This document shows positions 8,259 through 15,736 of a stretch of DNA of 32,805 nt, piece after piece. The stretch is from assembly GCA_015232735.1 (NCBI GenBank), contig JADFZC010000002.1:1-32805 (forward strand). The letters run 5' to 3'. The notes under the pieces were generated by a model, which did no database searches, was not told where the DNA came from, and saw only the letters and a list, made by a program, of their open reading frames with translations. The translations under genes were made by a program, and so were the position numbers. Source of the stretch: Oligoflexales bacterium. GTDB lineage: Bacteria > Bdellovibrionota > Oligoflexia > Oligoflexales > Oligoflexaceae. The first letter of the stretch is position 1; every line of letters starts with the position of its first letter.

Positions 8259-9482
8259 ATGAGCAAGTGGAAATACAAAAAAGGCATGGAGGATGATGAT
8301 CTTCCAACATATCAGAAAATGAGAAAGACAAAGAAATCCAAAAGCGGAACCGATCCCCTGGAACCTTTTGAAAAGCCTCTTGAAAAGTGGAAAGAGGAAA
8401 AACAAAAGGGGAGCTTCACCGCACGGGTTGTGGAGGTGCATAAAAAATACTCGTTTGTCTGTCGGGAAGATGATATCGGCCATATTGACATGCATGATGT
8501 GTGGCTGGCCACCATAGCCAGAAAATTTCTCACTCAAAGCAGGGTGGAGCGAAACCTGGTAACTGTCGGAGACGTCGTTATTTGCCAACCCGCCAAAGAC
8601 ACTGAGGATCTTGATTCTGAAGAAAGCGACCTGCCCAGATGCGTAATTGAAAATATGATCCCCCGCAAATCAAGGATTGCCAGAAAAGACCCTATGACTC
8701 CGGGAAGAGAACATGTCATAGCAAGTAATATCGACCAGCTTCTGATTGTCGCAAGTTATTTTAATCCAAAAATAAGGTGGGGCCTGATTGACAGATTTCT
8801 TGTCCTGGCTGAAGAAAATGAGATCCCGGTAATTTTGGTATTTACTAAAAAAGATCTTTTGCCAGAAATAAAAAATGAGAGATTTCTGACTGAAATCCAG
8901 GAACAGGAGCAGCTGTACAGGTCGCTGGGCTACAAGGTCATAAGCCTATCCACGCTTAAAGGTCAGGACAATGGAAAAGAGATAAGTGAACTTGAATCAA
9001 TATTAAATAATAAAATCAGCATAGTAGGTGGACACTCCGGGGTTGGAAAATCCTCGCTCGTCAACATTTTCAACCCGGAAATAGAACAGGAAGTGGAAGA
9101 AAATCCCAATATTTTTTATAAAGGGCGGCACACCACAACCTATGCAAGTTTTTTAAGTTTAGGTACAGGCGGATATGTGATAGATACACCAGGAGTTCGA
9201 AGCTTTTTATTGCTGGAAGAACATGATGCGATCAACCTTAGCCACTACTTCATTGAATTTAAGGAGCACAGGGCAAAGTGCAAATTCAGGGAGTGCAAGC
9301 ATGTCGATGAACCGGGATGCGCAGTTATAGAAGCCGTAAATAACGGTTCAATAAACCGCAGGCGTTACCGTTCCTACCTTTCTCTCCTTTCCGGAGAGAG
9401 TTCAAGGGAGGGAAGAGCTGCAATCAAGGAACCTGAATTAGTCGGTAATGAAGAAGCAGATTGGGGAGAATATATTGACTAA
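8259..9482 (+). CDS. rsgA: ribosome small-subunit-dependent GTPase RsgA
   Basis: A 407-aa circularly permuted GTPase that helps late 30S maturation. After a lysine-rich N-terminal extension (about 50 residues, longer than usual) comes an OB-fold (about 52-135). The permuted GTPase domain follows, with TKKD (G4, 196-199), GHSGVGKSS (G1, 259-267) and DTPG (G3, 309-312). The C-terminal zinc knuckle is C341, C346, H348 and C354. The charged extension may be an extra rRNA contact (inference). It begins 2 bp after plsB and its end overlaps the possible longer form of the next gene, so it is inside an operon. Confidence 0.95.
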   Translation: MSKWKYKKGMEDDDLPTYQKMRKTKKSKSGTDPLEPFEKPLEKWKEEKQKGSFTARVVEVHKKYSFVCREDDIGHIDMHDVWLATIARKFLTQSRVERNLVTVGDVVICQPAKDTEDLDSEESDLPRCVIENMIPRKSRIARKDPMTPGREHVIASNIDQLLIVASYFNPKIRWGLIDRFLVLAEENEIPVILVFTKKDLLPEIKNERFLTEIQEQEQLYRSLGYKVISLSTLKGQDNGKEISELESILNNKISIVGGHSGVGKSSLVNIFNPEIEQEVEENPNIFYKGRHTTTYASFLSLGTGGYVIDTPGVRSFLLLEEHDAINLSHYFIEFKEHRAKCKFRECKHVDEPGCAVIEAVNNGSINRRRYRSYLSLLSGESSREGRAAIKEPELVGNEEADWGEYID

Positions 9483-10632
9483 CGTGTTTGAAAACGAAGA
9501 ACATCGGATTTTGCGCCAGAGTATACGGCAATTTGCCGAAAAAGAGATCGCGCCTATTGCGATCGAACTCGATCAAAATGAGGAATTTTCAGTCGAGATC
9601 ACAAAGAAAATGTGTGAAATAGGCCTTTTTGGAACTATCGTCGATCCATCTTATGGCGGTCAGGGTATGGACTATTTATCATACATAATAGCTGTAGAGG
9701 AACTTGCCAGAATCGATGGTTCCCAGGCTGCCACCATAGCTGCCCATAACAGTCTGGGCTGCGGTCCAATTTACTATTTTGGATCTGAGGATCAAAAACG
9801 GCGTTTCCTCCCGGACATATGCGAAAAACCCGGCCTATGGGCTTTCGGGTTGAGTGAAAGCGAGGCGGGAAGCGATGCCCAGTCGACAAAAACAACAGCA
9901 ACCTTTGACGAGAAAAGGCGCGAGTGGGTAATAAATGGTTCCAAAATGTGGATAACAAACGCGTCATGCGAACTGACAAAGGGAATAACAGTCCAGGCTA
10001 TTACAGGCAAAAGAACCGATGGCAAAAACGAACTCAGCTGTTTTCTGATTCCAATAGATACGCCGGGGATAACAACTAGAACATTAAAAAACAAACTGAT
10101 GTGGAGAGCCTCAAACACAGCGGAATTATACTTTGACGGTGTCAGAATTCCGGAAAAATTCATGCTTGGCAAAAGAGGTCAGGGATTCTCAATAATGATG
10201 AAAACCCTGGATAATGGAAGGCTATCCATAGCAGCTATGGGACTTGGTCTCTCAAAAGGCGCATTCAAGCTTGCCATGGGTTATTCCAAGGAAAGAATAA
10301 CTTTCGGAGTCCCCATCTTTGAACATCAGGCAATAGCTTTCAAGCTTGCAGAAATGGCAACCCGAATAGAAGCCGCTGAAACGCTCCTTTATAAAGCATG
10401 CTGGATGAGGCAAAATGAGATGCCATTCGGAAGAGAAGCAGCCATGGCCAAACTTTATTGTTCAGAGGTAGCTGAATTCTGCGCAAGGGAGGGACAACAG
10501 ATCTTTGGAGGTTACGGCTTGATGAAGGAGTTTCATATTGAACGCCATTACAGGGATGCCACCCTCCTGAGAATAGGTGAGGGAACAAATGAGATTCTTA
10601 AACTGGTAATTGCCAGATATCTTGGTCATTAG
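9475..10632 (+). CDS. acyl-CoA dehydrogenase
   Basis: A FAD-dependent acyl-CoA dehydrogenase introducing the alpha-beta double bond of an acyl-CoA thioester. Family signatures are clear: QSIRQFAEKEIAPIA near the N-terminus, GLSESEAGSDAQSTKT (flavin and substrate loop), WITNAS, QAIAFKLAEMATRIEA and the catalytic-glutamate motif RIGEGTNEILKLVIARYL near the C-terminus. I chose the TTG at 9475 because GGGGAG lies 6 bases upstream and the family usually begins just before the LRQ helix; an ATG at 9448 (35-bp overlap with rsgA) and a GTG at 9484 are alternatives. It is the last gene of the panC operon. The substrate chain length cannot be read from the sequence. Confidence 0.92.
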   Translation: MTNVFENEEHRILRQSIRQFAEKEIAPIAIELDQNEEFSVEITKKMCEIGLFGTIVDPSYGGQGMDYLSYIIAVEELARIDGSQAATIAAHNSLGCGPIYYFGSEDQKRRFLPDICEKPGLWAFGLSESEAGSDAQSTKTTATFDEKRREWVINGSKMWITNASCELTKGITVQAITGKRTDGKNELSCFLIPIDTPGITTRTLKNKLMWRASNTAELYFDGVRIPEKFMLGKRGQGFSIMMKTLDNGRLSIAAMGLGLSKGAFKLAMGYSKERITFGVPIFEHQAIAFKLAEMATRIEAAETLLYKACWMRQNEMPFGREAAMAKLYCSEVAEFCAREGQQIFGGYGLMKEFHIERHYRDATLLRIGEGTNEILKLVIARYLGH

Positions 10633-10746
10633 TCAGTCGCTGTCGCTGAAAGCGACAGCGACGAGTCCTGGCAAGCAAAGCTTGTATTAGGTCTGATTGT
10701 AACATGTTGATATTTTAGGATTAATCCTATGTCTGCTTCACTAATG
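10630..10746. repeat. structured intergenic element, copy 1
   Basis: The element starts at the TAG stop of the acyl-CoA dehydrogenase gene. A perfect 12-bp hairpin (GTCGCTGTCGCT at 10636-10647, loop GAA, AGCGACAGCGAC at 10651-10662) is followed by GAGTCCTGGCAAGC and a diverged stretch containing the 14-bp palindrome TAGGATTAATCCTA (10716-10729). The hairpin-TCCTGGCAAGC-AGG...TCCTAT order is shared with 24551-24695. CATTAG at 10627 is mirrored by CTAATG at 10741. It lacks a T-tract, so it is not a standard terminator. Confidence 0.7.
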
Positions 10747-10765
10747 CGGAAGATGGAGTTATAAA

Positions 10766-11785
10766 ATGACTTCTGCAATCAACTTTCTTTTTACAGTCTT
10801 TTTTTTGACAGGCTGTACCACCTTCAGCGAGTTTTTTCAGTCAGACAACATTCGTTATGACAATACATCTCTTTCAATTCAGACAATAAATCTTTTCAAT
10901 CAGAATGGCAGTTCGACTATTACAGGAAGGTCATGGAAAAGTGACTGGCTGTTCAGGCGGGAGCGACTCGAAATAATAGACGACAGCTTCAGACAAACCA
11001 AGCCTGATATAATTGTCTTCCAGGAAATGCTTTCAAAAAAAGGAAATCCGTCCGAAAGTGATTTTAACATATTGTCTAAAAGCTCCCTCAAGGGATATAC
11101 TTGGGACGTCATCCCTGTTGACGAACTTTCAGATTCACGCGAACTTGAATACCATGGAGTTGCCACGAGTTTTCCCGTTTCGGTGGTCACACAGCCTGAA
11201 ACAAACCAGTTTTTTTGGCAAATAGGTCAAAATGGCTATATGAGCCTTACCATACTCAATTTTGAAAACCATCAAAATATACTCATATTCAACTTGAACA
11301 TGCCGTCCCTGTCAAATCAAAATGACTTTCAAATCTACAATAACATAGAGGAATACATACGCAAATTCCTGTCTGACAACACCACCTACTGTGCAAAGAG
11401 AATTGTTATCGCCGGATACATTCCGTCTTCACCGATTTCCGTCAATTATAAAAGATTTCTTGACAATCTGGAATTAAAGGATTCCTCACTCGGGTTTTGC
11501 CAGACAGCAAGCGATTGCTATACGGGAACAAACCTCAATGATCTCTATCTGGCCGCATATGGAGAAACTCTCCCTGAACAACTGGACAGAATCCTGGTTC
11601 ACAGATCAGCGCTCATATCATCAAGCAATGTATTCTTCAATATCCCAAAAGAATCCACCCAGTATTTAAAGACCTACGGTATTACAAAATTATGGCCATC
11701 CAAGCGTTTTGGGTGGAGGACAACCCTCAGGTTTTCACGATGCGAACTGAACGACAAGAAACCTGTGACCAACAAGAATCTGTAA
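10766..11785 (+). CDS. lipoprotein with degenerate endonuclease/exonuclease/phosphatase fold
   Basis: A 339-aa lipoprotein: a short hydrophobic signal ending in LTGC (Cys17), preceded by an ATGGAG ribosome site. The rest follows the EEP/sphingomyelinase-like layout: LSIQTINLFN (about 36-45), KPDIIVFQEML with the metal-type Glu87, an H-less NILIFNLNMP where NTHL is expected (171-180), IVIAGYIPSS where GDFN is expected (213-222), LDRILVHR (273-280) and FGWRTTLRF where SDHxPV is expected (315-323). The catalytic Asp/Asn and both His positions therefore appear lost, so it is probably a non-catalytic member. The position of each motif supports the fold but similarity is modest. A hairpin-bearing repeat lies immediately upstream. 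Confidence 0.6.
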   Translation: MTSAINFLFTVFFLTGCTTFSEFFQSDNIRYDNTSLSIQTINLFNQNGSSTITGRSWKSDWLFRRERLEIIDDSFRQTKPDIIVFQEMLSKKGNPSESDFNILSKSSLKGYTWDVIPVDELSDSRELEYHGVATSFPVSVVTQPETNQFFWQIGQNGYMSLTILNFENHQNILIFNLNMPSLSNQNDFQIYNNIEEYIRKFLSDNTTYCAKRIVIAGYIPSSPISVNYKRFLDNLELKDSSLGFCQTASDCYTGTNLNDLYLAAYGETLPEQLDRILVHRSALISSSNVFFNIPKESTQYLKTYGITKLWPSKRFGWRTTLRFSRCELNDKKPVTNKNL

Positions 11786-11914
11786 GAGCCTGTCTAAAAA
11801 GGGGTGGATCAAGGCGCGAGAGAAGAAAAACCGGAGTTTACATGTCGGCAAATGAGGATTTTCCGACGATGAGAGGCAAAGAGACTTATGCCTTCAGGCA
11901 GTTCTAATGCTGCA
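11786..11914. repeat. dispersed intergenic repeat, copy A
   Basis: This spacer between two convergent genes contains a core at 11813-11862 whose reverse complement matches 21874-21924 at about 42 of 51 aligned positions. Shared blocks include AAAATCCTCATTT, TGTAAACT, GGTTTT and GCGCC. Left of the core, GTAAGAGCCTGTCTAAAA also resembles GTAAGAGGTTGTATGAAAA at the left of the other copy. No gene is apparent. Confidence 0.65.
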
Positions 11915-12562
11915 TTAAATTTCATAATTAAAACCAAATGCCACCTCAGTCCCATGGAACCTGTTTGTCTTGGTCCCCCGCCAACGATCCACCCTTGCCG
12001 TCAATAACCATTTTGGGAATATTTTGGTCACAAATGAAAGAGAAAAAGCCGCTCCAATCTCCAAATCATAATCACCGTCCTTTAAAAGCGGAAATCTTGA
12101 ACGTTTTGTCGGCAGCATATAGTGAAATTTTGGGCCCAAGAGAATGTAGGATGGATAATAAAGCCTGTGCGCATACAATATTTCATGGGTAAGTGTCACA
12201 AAGGATAGTTCATCACCGATAACACTCTCCGGTTCTTCCTCCCCAGGCGGAACTGAACAGTCCGATTTTCCGCAATCTTTCTTCATAAGACTTTTAAAAC
12301 TGGTACTTATACCGGCTATCCATTTGTTTTGCATGCTATGCCTGTATCCGATGACATATGTAACATGGTACCCAGAATAGTGTTCCTGTGTATGGATTAA
12401 TGTTGTATTCTTTGCAAGCTCATAAGTTATATAATGCTCGGAGAAAAAATTCATATCACTGTTTGATGTTGATATTTTTTCTATATTTGACGATTCTCCT
12501 GCATATAAATAAACTGGTGGCAAAAAAAACAGCAGGTACTTGATATAAAATCGAGGTGACAT
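11915..12562 (-). CDS. probable outer-membrane beta-barrel protein
   Basis: A 215-aa protein read from the ATG at 12562, where a clean signal peptide begins (MSPRFYIKYLLFFLPPVYLYAGE). The mature part alternates short amphipathic strands (HVTYVIGYRHSM, KWIAGISTSFKSL, PSYILLGPKFHYML, WLLTARVDRWR) and ends in TEVAFGFNYEI, like a small outer-membrane barrel with a C-terminal aromatic strand. Two cysteines in KKDCGKSDCSVPPG may form a loop disulphide. An upstream extension to 12727 is open but would bury the signal peptide. I do not recognise a named family. The start is 1 bp from the divergent O-antigen ligase start, so each leader lies inside the other gene. Confidence 0.6.
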   Translation of the reverse strand: MSPRFYIKYLLFFLPPVYLYAGESSNIEKISTSNSDMNFFSEHYITYELAKNTTLIHTQEHYSGYHVTYVIGYRHSMQNKWIAGISTSFKSLMKKDCGKSDCSVPPGEEEPESVIGDELSFVTLTHEILYAHRLYYPSYILLGPKFHYMLPTKRSRFPLLKDGDYDLEIGAAFSLSFVTKIFPKWLLTARVDRWRGTKTNRFHGTEVAFGFNYEI

Positions 12563-12563
12563 C

Positions 12564-13946
12564 TTGAAATCCCATATCCTAAAGCATCCAATAATTGATA
12601 CCCATAATATAGATAAACTCAAACCTTGGGAAAACCTCATTTTTGTATTTACAATATTCACCGGACTTATGGCGCCTGCCCCCCAATATCTTGGGGGATT
12701 CCTTATAGTTGGCTGGTTTTTGTTCAAAAGGCAGTGGAAATCCGTTCCGTTCCTGGCCGATATTTCAAAAAATCAGCCGCTATCTTCCATCTTTAGTGAA
12801 ATCAAAAAATTCAATCCAGCCTTGAATTACATTGTAAAAGGAAGCATGTTTGGAATCCTTTTCACTTTGGCACCGGCCATCTTTTTTTTAGCCGTAAAAC
12901 CGATCGACCTTTCGATAACAAAAATTATTTCCGATTATTATCATCTCATTACCAAATTGTTCATATATGCACCTTTAACTATATTGATTTACCTCTGCGC
13001 CGTTAAAAGAGGTTTCAAATTCAAAAATGGAATTAACATTTTCATTCTTCTTTTAACTATCAACCTCATTTATCTCATCGTGCAAAGATATACGGGTATT
13101 GACCTGGTTCACGGTATACATGCAAAACTCCCTGTAAACAGACTGATTTCCGCTGAAGGAATATACAGGACCTCTGGAGCAATGTCCCACCCGCTGATTC
13201 TGGGCTACAACTGCATGATGTTCACTTTGGTTTCGTACAGCATGATTTTTATGAAAAATGAAAAAAATGAAAGATTGAAATGGATTTATATTTTTGCCGT
13301 TTCTTTTTTCAGCCTCGTCCTTACAAATTCAAGATGGCCGACATTTGTAACTGTTTTCCTGATGATTTCGTTCGAAATCAGAATATTCTGGAAATTTAAA
13401 AAGTGGATTCTGCCCTTTCTCTCAACTGTTCTTCTGCTTTTGTTTTTTTTATGGAATAGTACAACTTTCTTGAACCGATACAAGGAGCTTCTGATCGAAA
13501 ATGTCTCATGGGAAGAGCGTATTCCTCGAATATCTTTTTGGAAAATCCACTGGCAAATGTTTATGGATCATCCCCTGCTGGGCGTTTTTTACCCACTAAG
13601 AAAAACCGAATCCCTGGACTATTATGTTAAGGCTGGATACACTAATATTGAACAGATGTACTCTGCTCACAATATATATTTGCAGACCCTTTCCGATTCA
13701 GGAATACTCGGCATGTTGGGACTTTTGTCGCTGATAATCGGTTACTTCAAAGCTGGTGGATATTTATATAGAAATTACGGAAACAGGTCCCTTTTGATGC
13801 TATGCCTGTCTGCTATATTGGCAGGATTTATGCAAAACACTTTTCGAGACACCGAATATATTTTTGGGTTTTGGTTATGTGTCACACTAATACTCGTGGA
13901 AAATATTACAACCAATCAGGAACACGATAAAATCAGGGATTTTTAA
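12564..13946 (+). CDS. O-antigen ligase / Wzy-type polymerase membrane protein
   Basis: A 460-aa polytopic protein with about ten or more hydrophobic segments and the Wzy_C/WaaL large periplasmic loop between RTSGAMSHPLILGYN (about 210) and YSAHNIYLQTLSDSGILGML (about 365-385). The loop has WEERIPRISFWKIHWQMFMDHPLLGVF, the usual motif ahead of the AHNxYLQ helix. Such proteins polymerise or ligate undecaprenyl-linked polysaccharide at the periplasmic face of the inner membrane. The TTG at 12564 is preceded by GAGGTGA, and the first membrane helix needs this start. The next gene follows without spacing. Ligase and polymerase cannot be told apart from sequence alone. Confidence 0.82.
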   Translation: MKSHILKHPIIDTHNIDKLKPWENLIFVFTIFTGLMAPAPQYLGGFLIVGWFLFKRQWKSVPFLADISKNQPLSSIFSEIKKFNPALNYIVKGSMFGILFTLAPAIFFLAVKPIDLSITKIISDYYHLITKLFIYAPLTILIYLCAVKRGFKFKNGINIFILLLTINLIYLIVQRYTGIDLVHGIHAKLPVNRLISAEGIYRTSGAMSHPLILGYNCMMFTLVSYSMIFMKNEKNERLKWIYIFAVSFFSLVLTNSRWPTFVTVFLMISFEIRIFWKFKKWILPFLSTVLLLLFFLWNSTTFLNRYKELLIENVSWEERIPRISFWKIHWQMFMDHPLLGVFYPLRKTESLDYYVKAGYTNIEQMYSAHNIYLQTLSDSGILGMLGLLSLIIGYFKAGGYLYRNYGNRSLLMLCLSAILAGFMQNTFRDTEYIFGFWLCVTLILVENITTNQEHDKIRDF

Positions 13947-14747
13947 GTGAAACATGAAACCAAAATTAATCAGATCACAAACGAAAGCCGGATCTTAAGC
14001 ATAATAGAAAGGCTTTGCAAGGCAAAGATGCGGGTTCTCGTCAGGGTTTTGGGCAATCCGCCGGTCACAATCAGAGGAGGACTCAAGGAACTTAACCTTC
14101 AATATGGCAGCAAAAACATTTCACTGGACAGAATTTCCAGCAAGGGGAACGAGTATATAATGATCAATCAGAAAGTGGAAATTGAAGTCCTTGGAATGAA
14201 AACTCGAATGATGTTCGAGTCCACAATCCTGCAGAGGCTCCTGGAAGGATGCATAACCATTTCAATCCCGACAGCTTTATTAAACATAGAAAGAAGACAA
14301 AATCCGAGATATCCGACAACACCGGCATTTTCAGCCTTTATCAGGACAAGTTCAAAATTTTGGAGCCCCGACCCACGTGACATAAAATCTCCACCAATCA
14401 TACCCATTTATGACACAATGTCCACATGGTGTCATGTGATTGACCTCAGCCTGGGCGGAGCATGCTTTTCTTCAAGATTCCCATCCATGTTTGAAAATGC
14501 CGAGAGAATAAAAATCGATTCAAGCGCCGAACTTATTCTTCCAATGGGCACTCCTGTACTTGCTCCATTTGTTATAAAATGGAAGAAGAAACTGATTACT
14601 ACCAAAGAAAATATCAACGGAACTTCTGTAGAGGGAATAAAATCAGTTGAATTTCGTTTCGGCATTGAGTTTATGTCAAATACTGATGAATTATCGTCAA
14701 GTTTGAAACTTTTTCTGAGGAATTTGGCTGTTGCCGATGCCATATAA
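13947..14747 (+). CDS. PilZ-domain protein (probable c-di-GMP receptor, YcgR-like)
   Basis: A 266-aa protein. The first 110 residues form an N-terminal beta domain of YcgR type. The PilZ domain carries the c-di-GMP signature R117-Q-N-P-R121 and DLSLGGACF (about 166-174), with the ending FRFGIEFMS typical of the barrel's last strand. The GTG start at 13947 abuts the TAA of the O-antigen ligase gene, with AGGGAT upstream inside that gene, so the two are co-translated. This suggests that c-di-GMP controls the polymerase/ligase or its pathway (inference). An insertion around 132-160 lengthens the barrel. Confidence 0.8.
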   Translation: MKHETKINQITNESRILSIIERLCKAKMRVLVRVLGNPPVTIRGGLKELNLQYGSKNISLDRISSKGNEYIMINQKVEIEVLGMKTRMMFESTILQRLLEGCITISIPTALLNIERRQNPRYPTTPAFSAFIRTSSKFWSPDPRDIKSPPIIPIYDTMSTWCHVIDLSLGGACFSSRFPSMFENAERIKIDSSAELILPMGTPVLAPFVIKWKKKLITTKENINGTSVEGIKSVEFRFGIEFMSNTDELSSSLKLFLRNLAVADAI

Positions 14748-14893
14748 TTTTATACGCCGGGGTCTATCCTGGCCTTTCTGAAATGCGGTCATATTATTTG
14801 GCCGGAACACTGCTTTGAGTATTTGAAATAAGATCGTGTAATCGTAATAAGTATTACTCCAAAACAACAATTCGCAAAATATGGGTAAATTCA

Positions 14894-15736
14894 ATGAAAA
14901 AGAATTTGAAAAAAATGAACGTGATATTGCCTGGGATCTTTCTTTTTATTTTTGGCTGTTCCACAATAAACGATTTTTTCTCAAAAGACTCTTCTGATGA
15001 GGAAAAAATCGACTCATCTTCAGGAAAAAAATCCTCCATCACAACTAAAGAAACGATCAGCAATTATGAAAATGAACTAAAAAATCTTGAACTCAGGCTT
15101 TCAAAACTATGGGTAAGGGTCGATGAACTGGAGGATATGACATTACAGCAAAAAGAAAGAATTTTTATTTTGGAGAAAGGGCTTTTGACAGGATTGATTC
15201 CAGAAGAATGGAATAATAAGAATCAAAAGGAAAAAAAGGCAAAAAAAGATGAAAAGTCAGATATGGGGAAAAAGCCTGATTCGCAAAAATCCGACGAAGA
15301 AAAAACTCCTCCCAAAAAAGAACCTCCTGAAAATATCTCAAAGGAAGATGAGGAAGCCTATGGCCGAAGGCTGGCTGAAGCTCACTCATTATTTACTTCA
15401 GAACAATATGGCAAAGCCATAGCGTCGTATGAAAGAATCGGAAGCGATTATCCTACAAAAACGACAAAGGGAAATCATCTCTACTGGATTGGAATATGCT
15501 GGTTTCATCTTAAAGATTTTGATCTTTCAAAAAAATATCTTGAAAGATTTATTTCAGAGCAAAAAGAAAATCCGCTTATACCAAAAGCCATGCTCTATCT
15601 GGCAAAAGGTGAAGTTAAGGCCGGTTATTCCGAAAAGGCTGTTAAACTGCTTGAAGCAATTATAAAGCAGTTCCCAAATGATGAAACTTCCATGATGGCA
15701 AAAAAGGAGATTAAGGACATTGAAAAGACCCTCTGA
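14894..15736 (+). CDS. CpoB/YbgF-like TPR lipoprotein (paralogue 1)
   Basis: A 280-aa lipoprotein. The signal MKKNLKKMNVILPGIFLFIFGC ends in a cysteine (FGC). A coiled coil (about 55-95, ENELKNLELRLSKLWVRVDELE) ends in the phrase GLLTGLIPEEW. A lysine/glutamate-rich linker follows (about 105-145), then C-terminal TPR repeats (about 150-275). This is the layout of CpoB/YbgF, a periplasmic coordinator of Tol-Pal function and septal peptidoglycan synthesis, but most of those are soluble and this one seems lipidated. It overlaps the next gene by 17 bp. A near palindrome, GTAATA-AG-TATTAC, lies upstream at 14844-14857. A paralogue is at 22640. Confidence 0.72.
   Translation: MKKNLKKMNVILPGIFLFIFGCSTINDFFSKDSSDEEKIDSSSGKKSSITTKETISNYENELKNLELRLSKLWVRVDELEDMTLQQKERIFILEKGLLTGLIPEEWNNKNQKEKKAKKDEKSDMGKKPDSQKSDEEKTPPKKEPPENISKEDEEAYGRRLAEAHSLFTSEQYGKAIASYERIGSDYPTKTTKGNHLYWIGICWFHLKDFDLSKKYLERFISEQKENPLIPKAMLYLAKGEVKAGYSEKAVKLLEAIIKQFPNDETSMMAKKEIKDIEKTL

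Noticed and set aside
11692..11907. 71-codon frame spanning the end of the EEP lipoprotein and repeat A
   Set aside because: It is a shadow frame overlapping a real gene and a repeat, with no domain.
12563..12727. Longer start for the barrel-like protein at 12727
   Set aside because: It would bury a clear signal peptide and lies entirely antisense to the ligase N-terminus.
14748..14893. Possible third copy of the structured element (TATCCTGGC near 14766)
   Set aside because: Only about nine bases match, and neither the flanking hairpin nor the later blocks are present.
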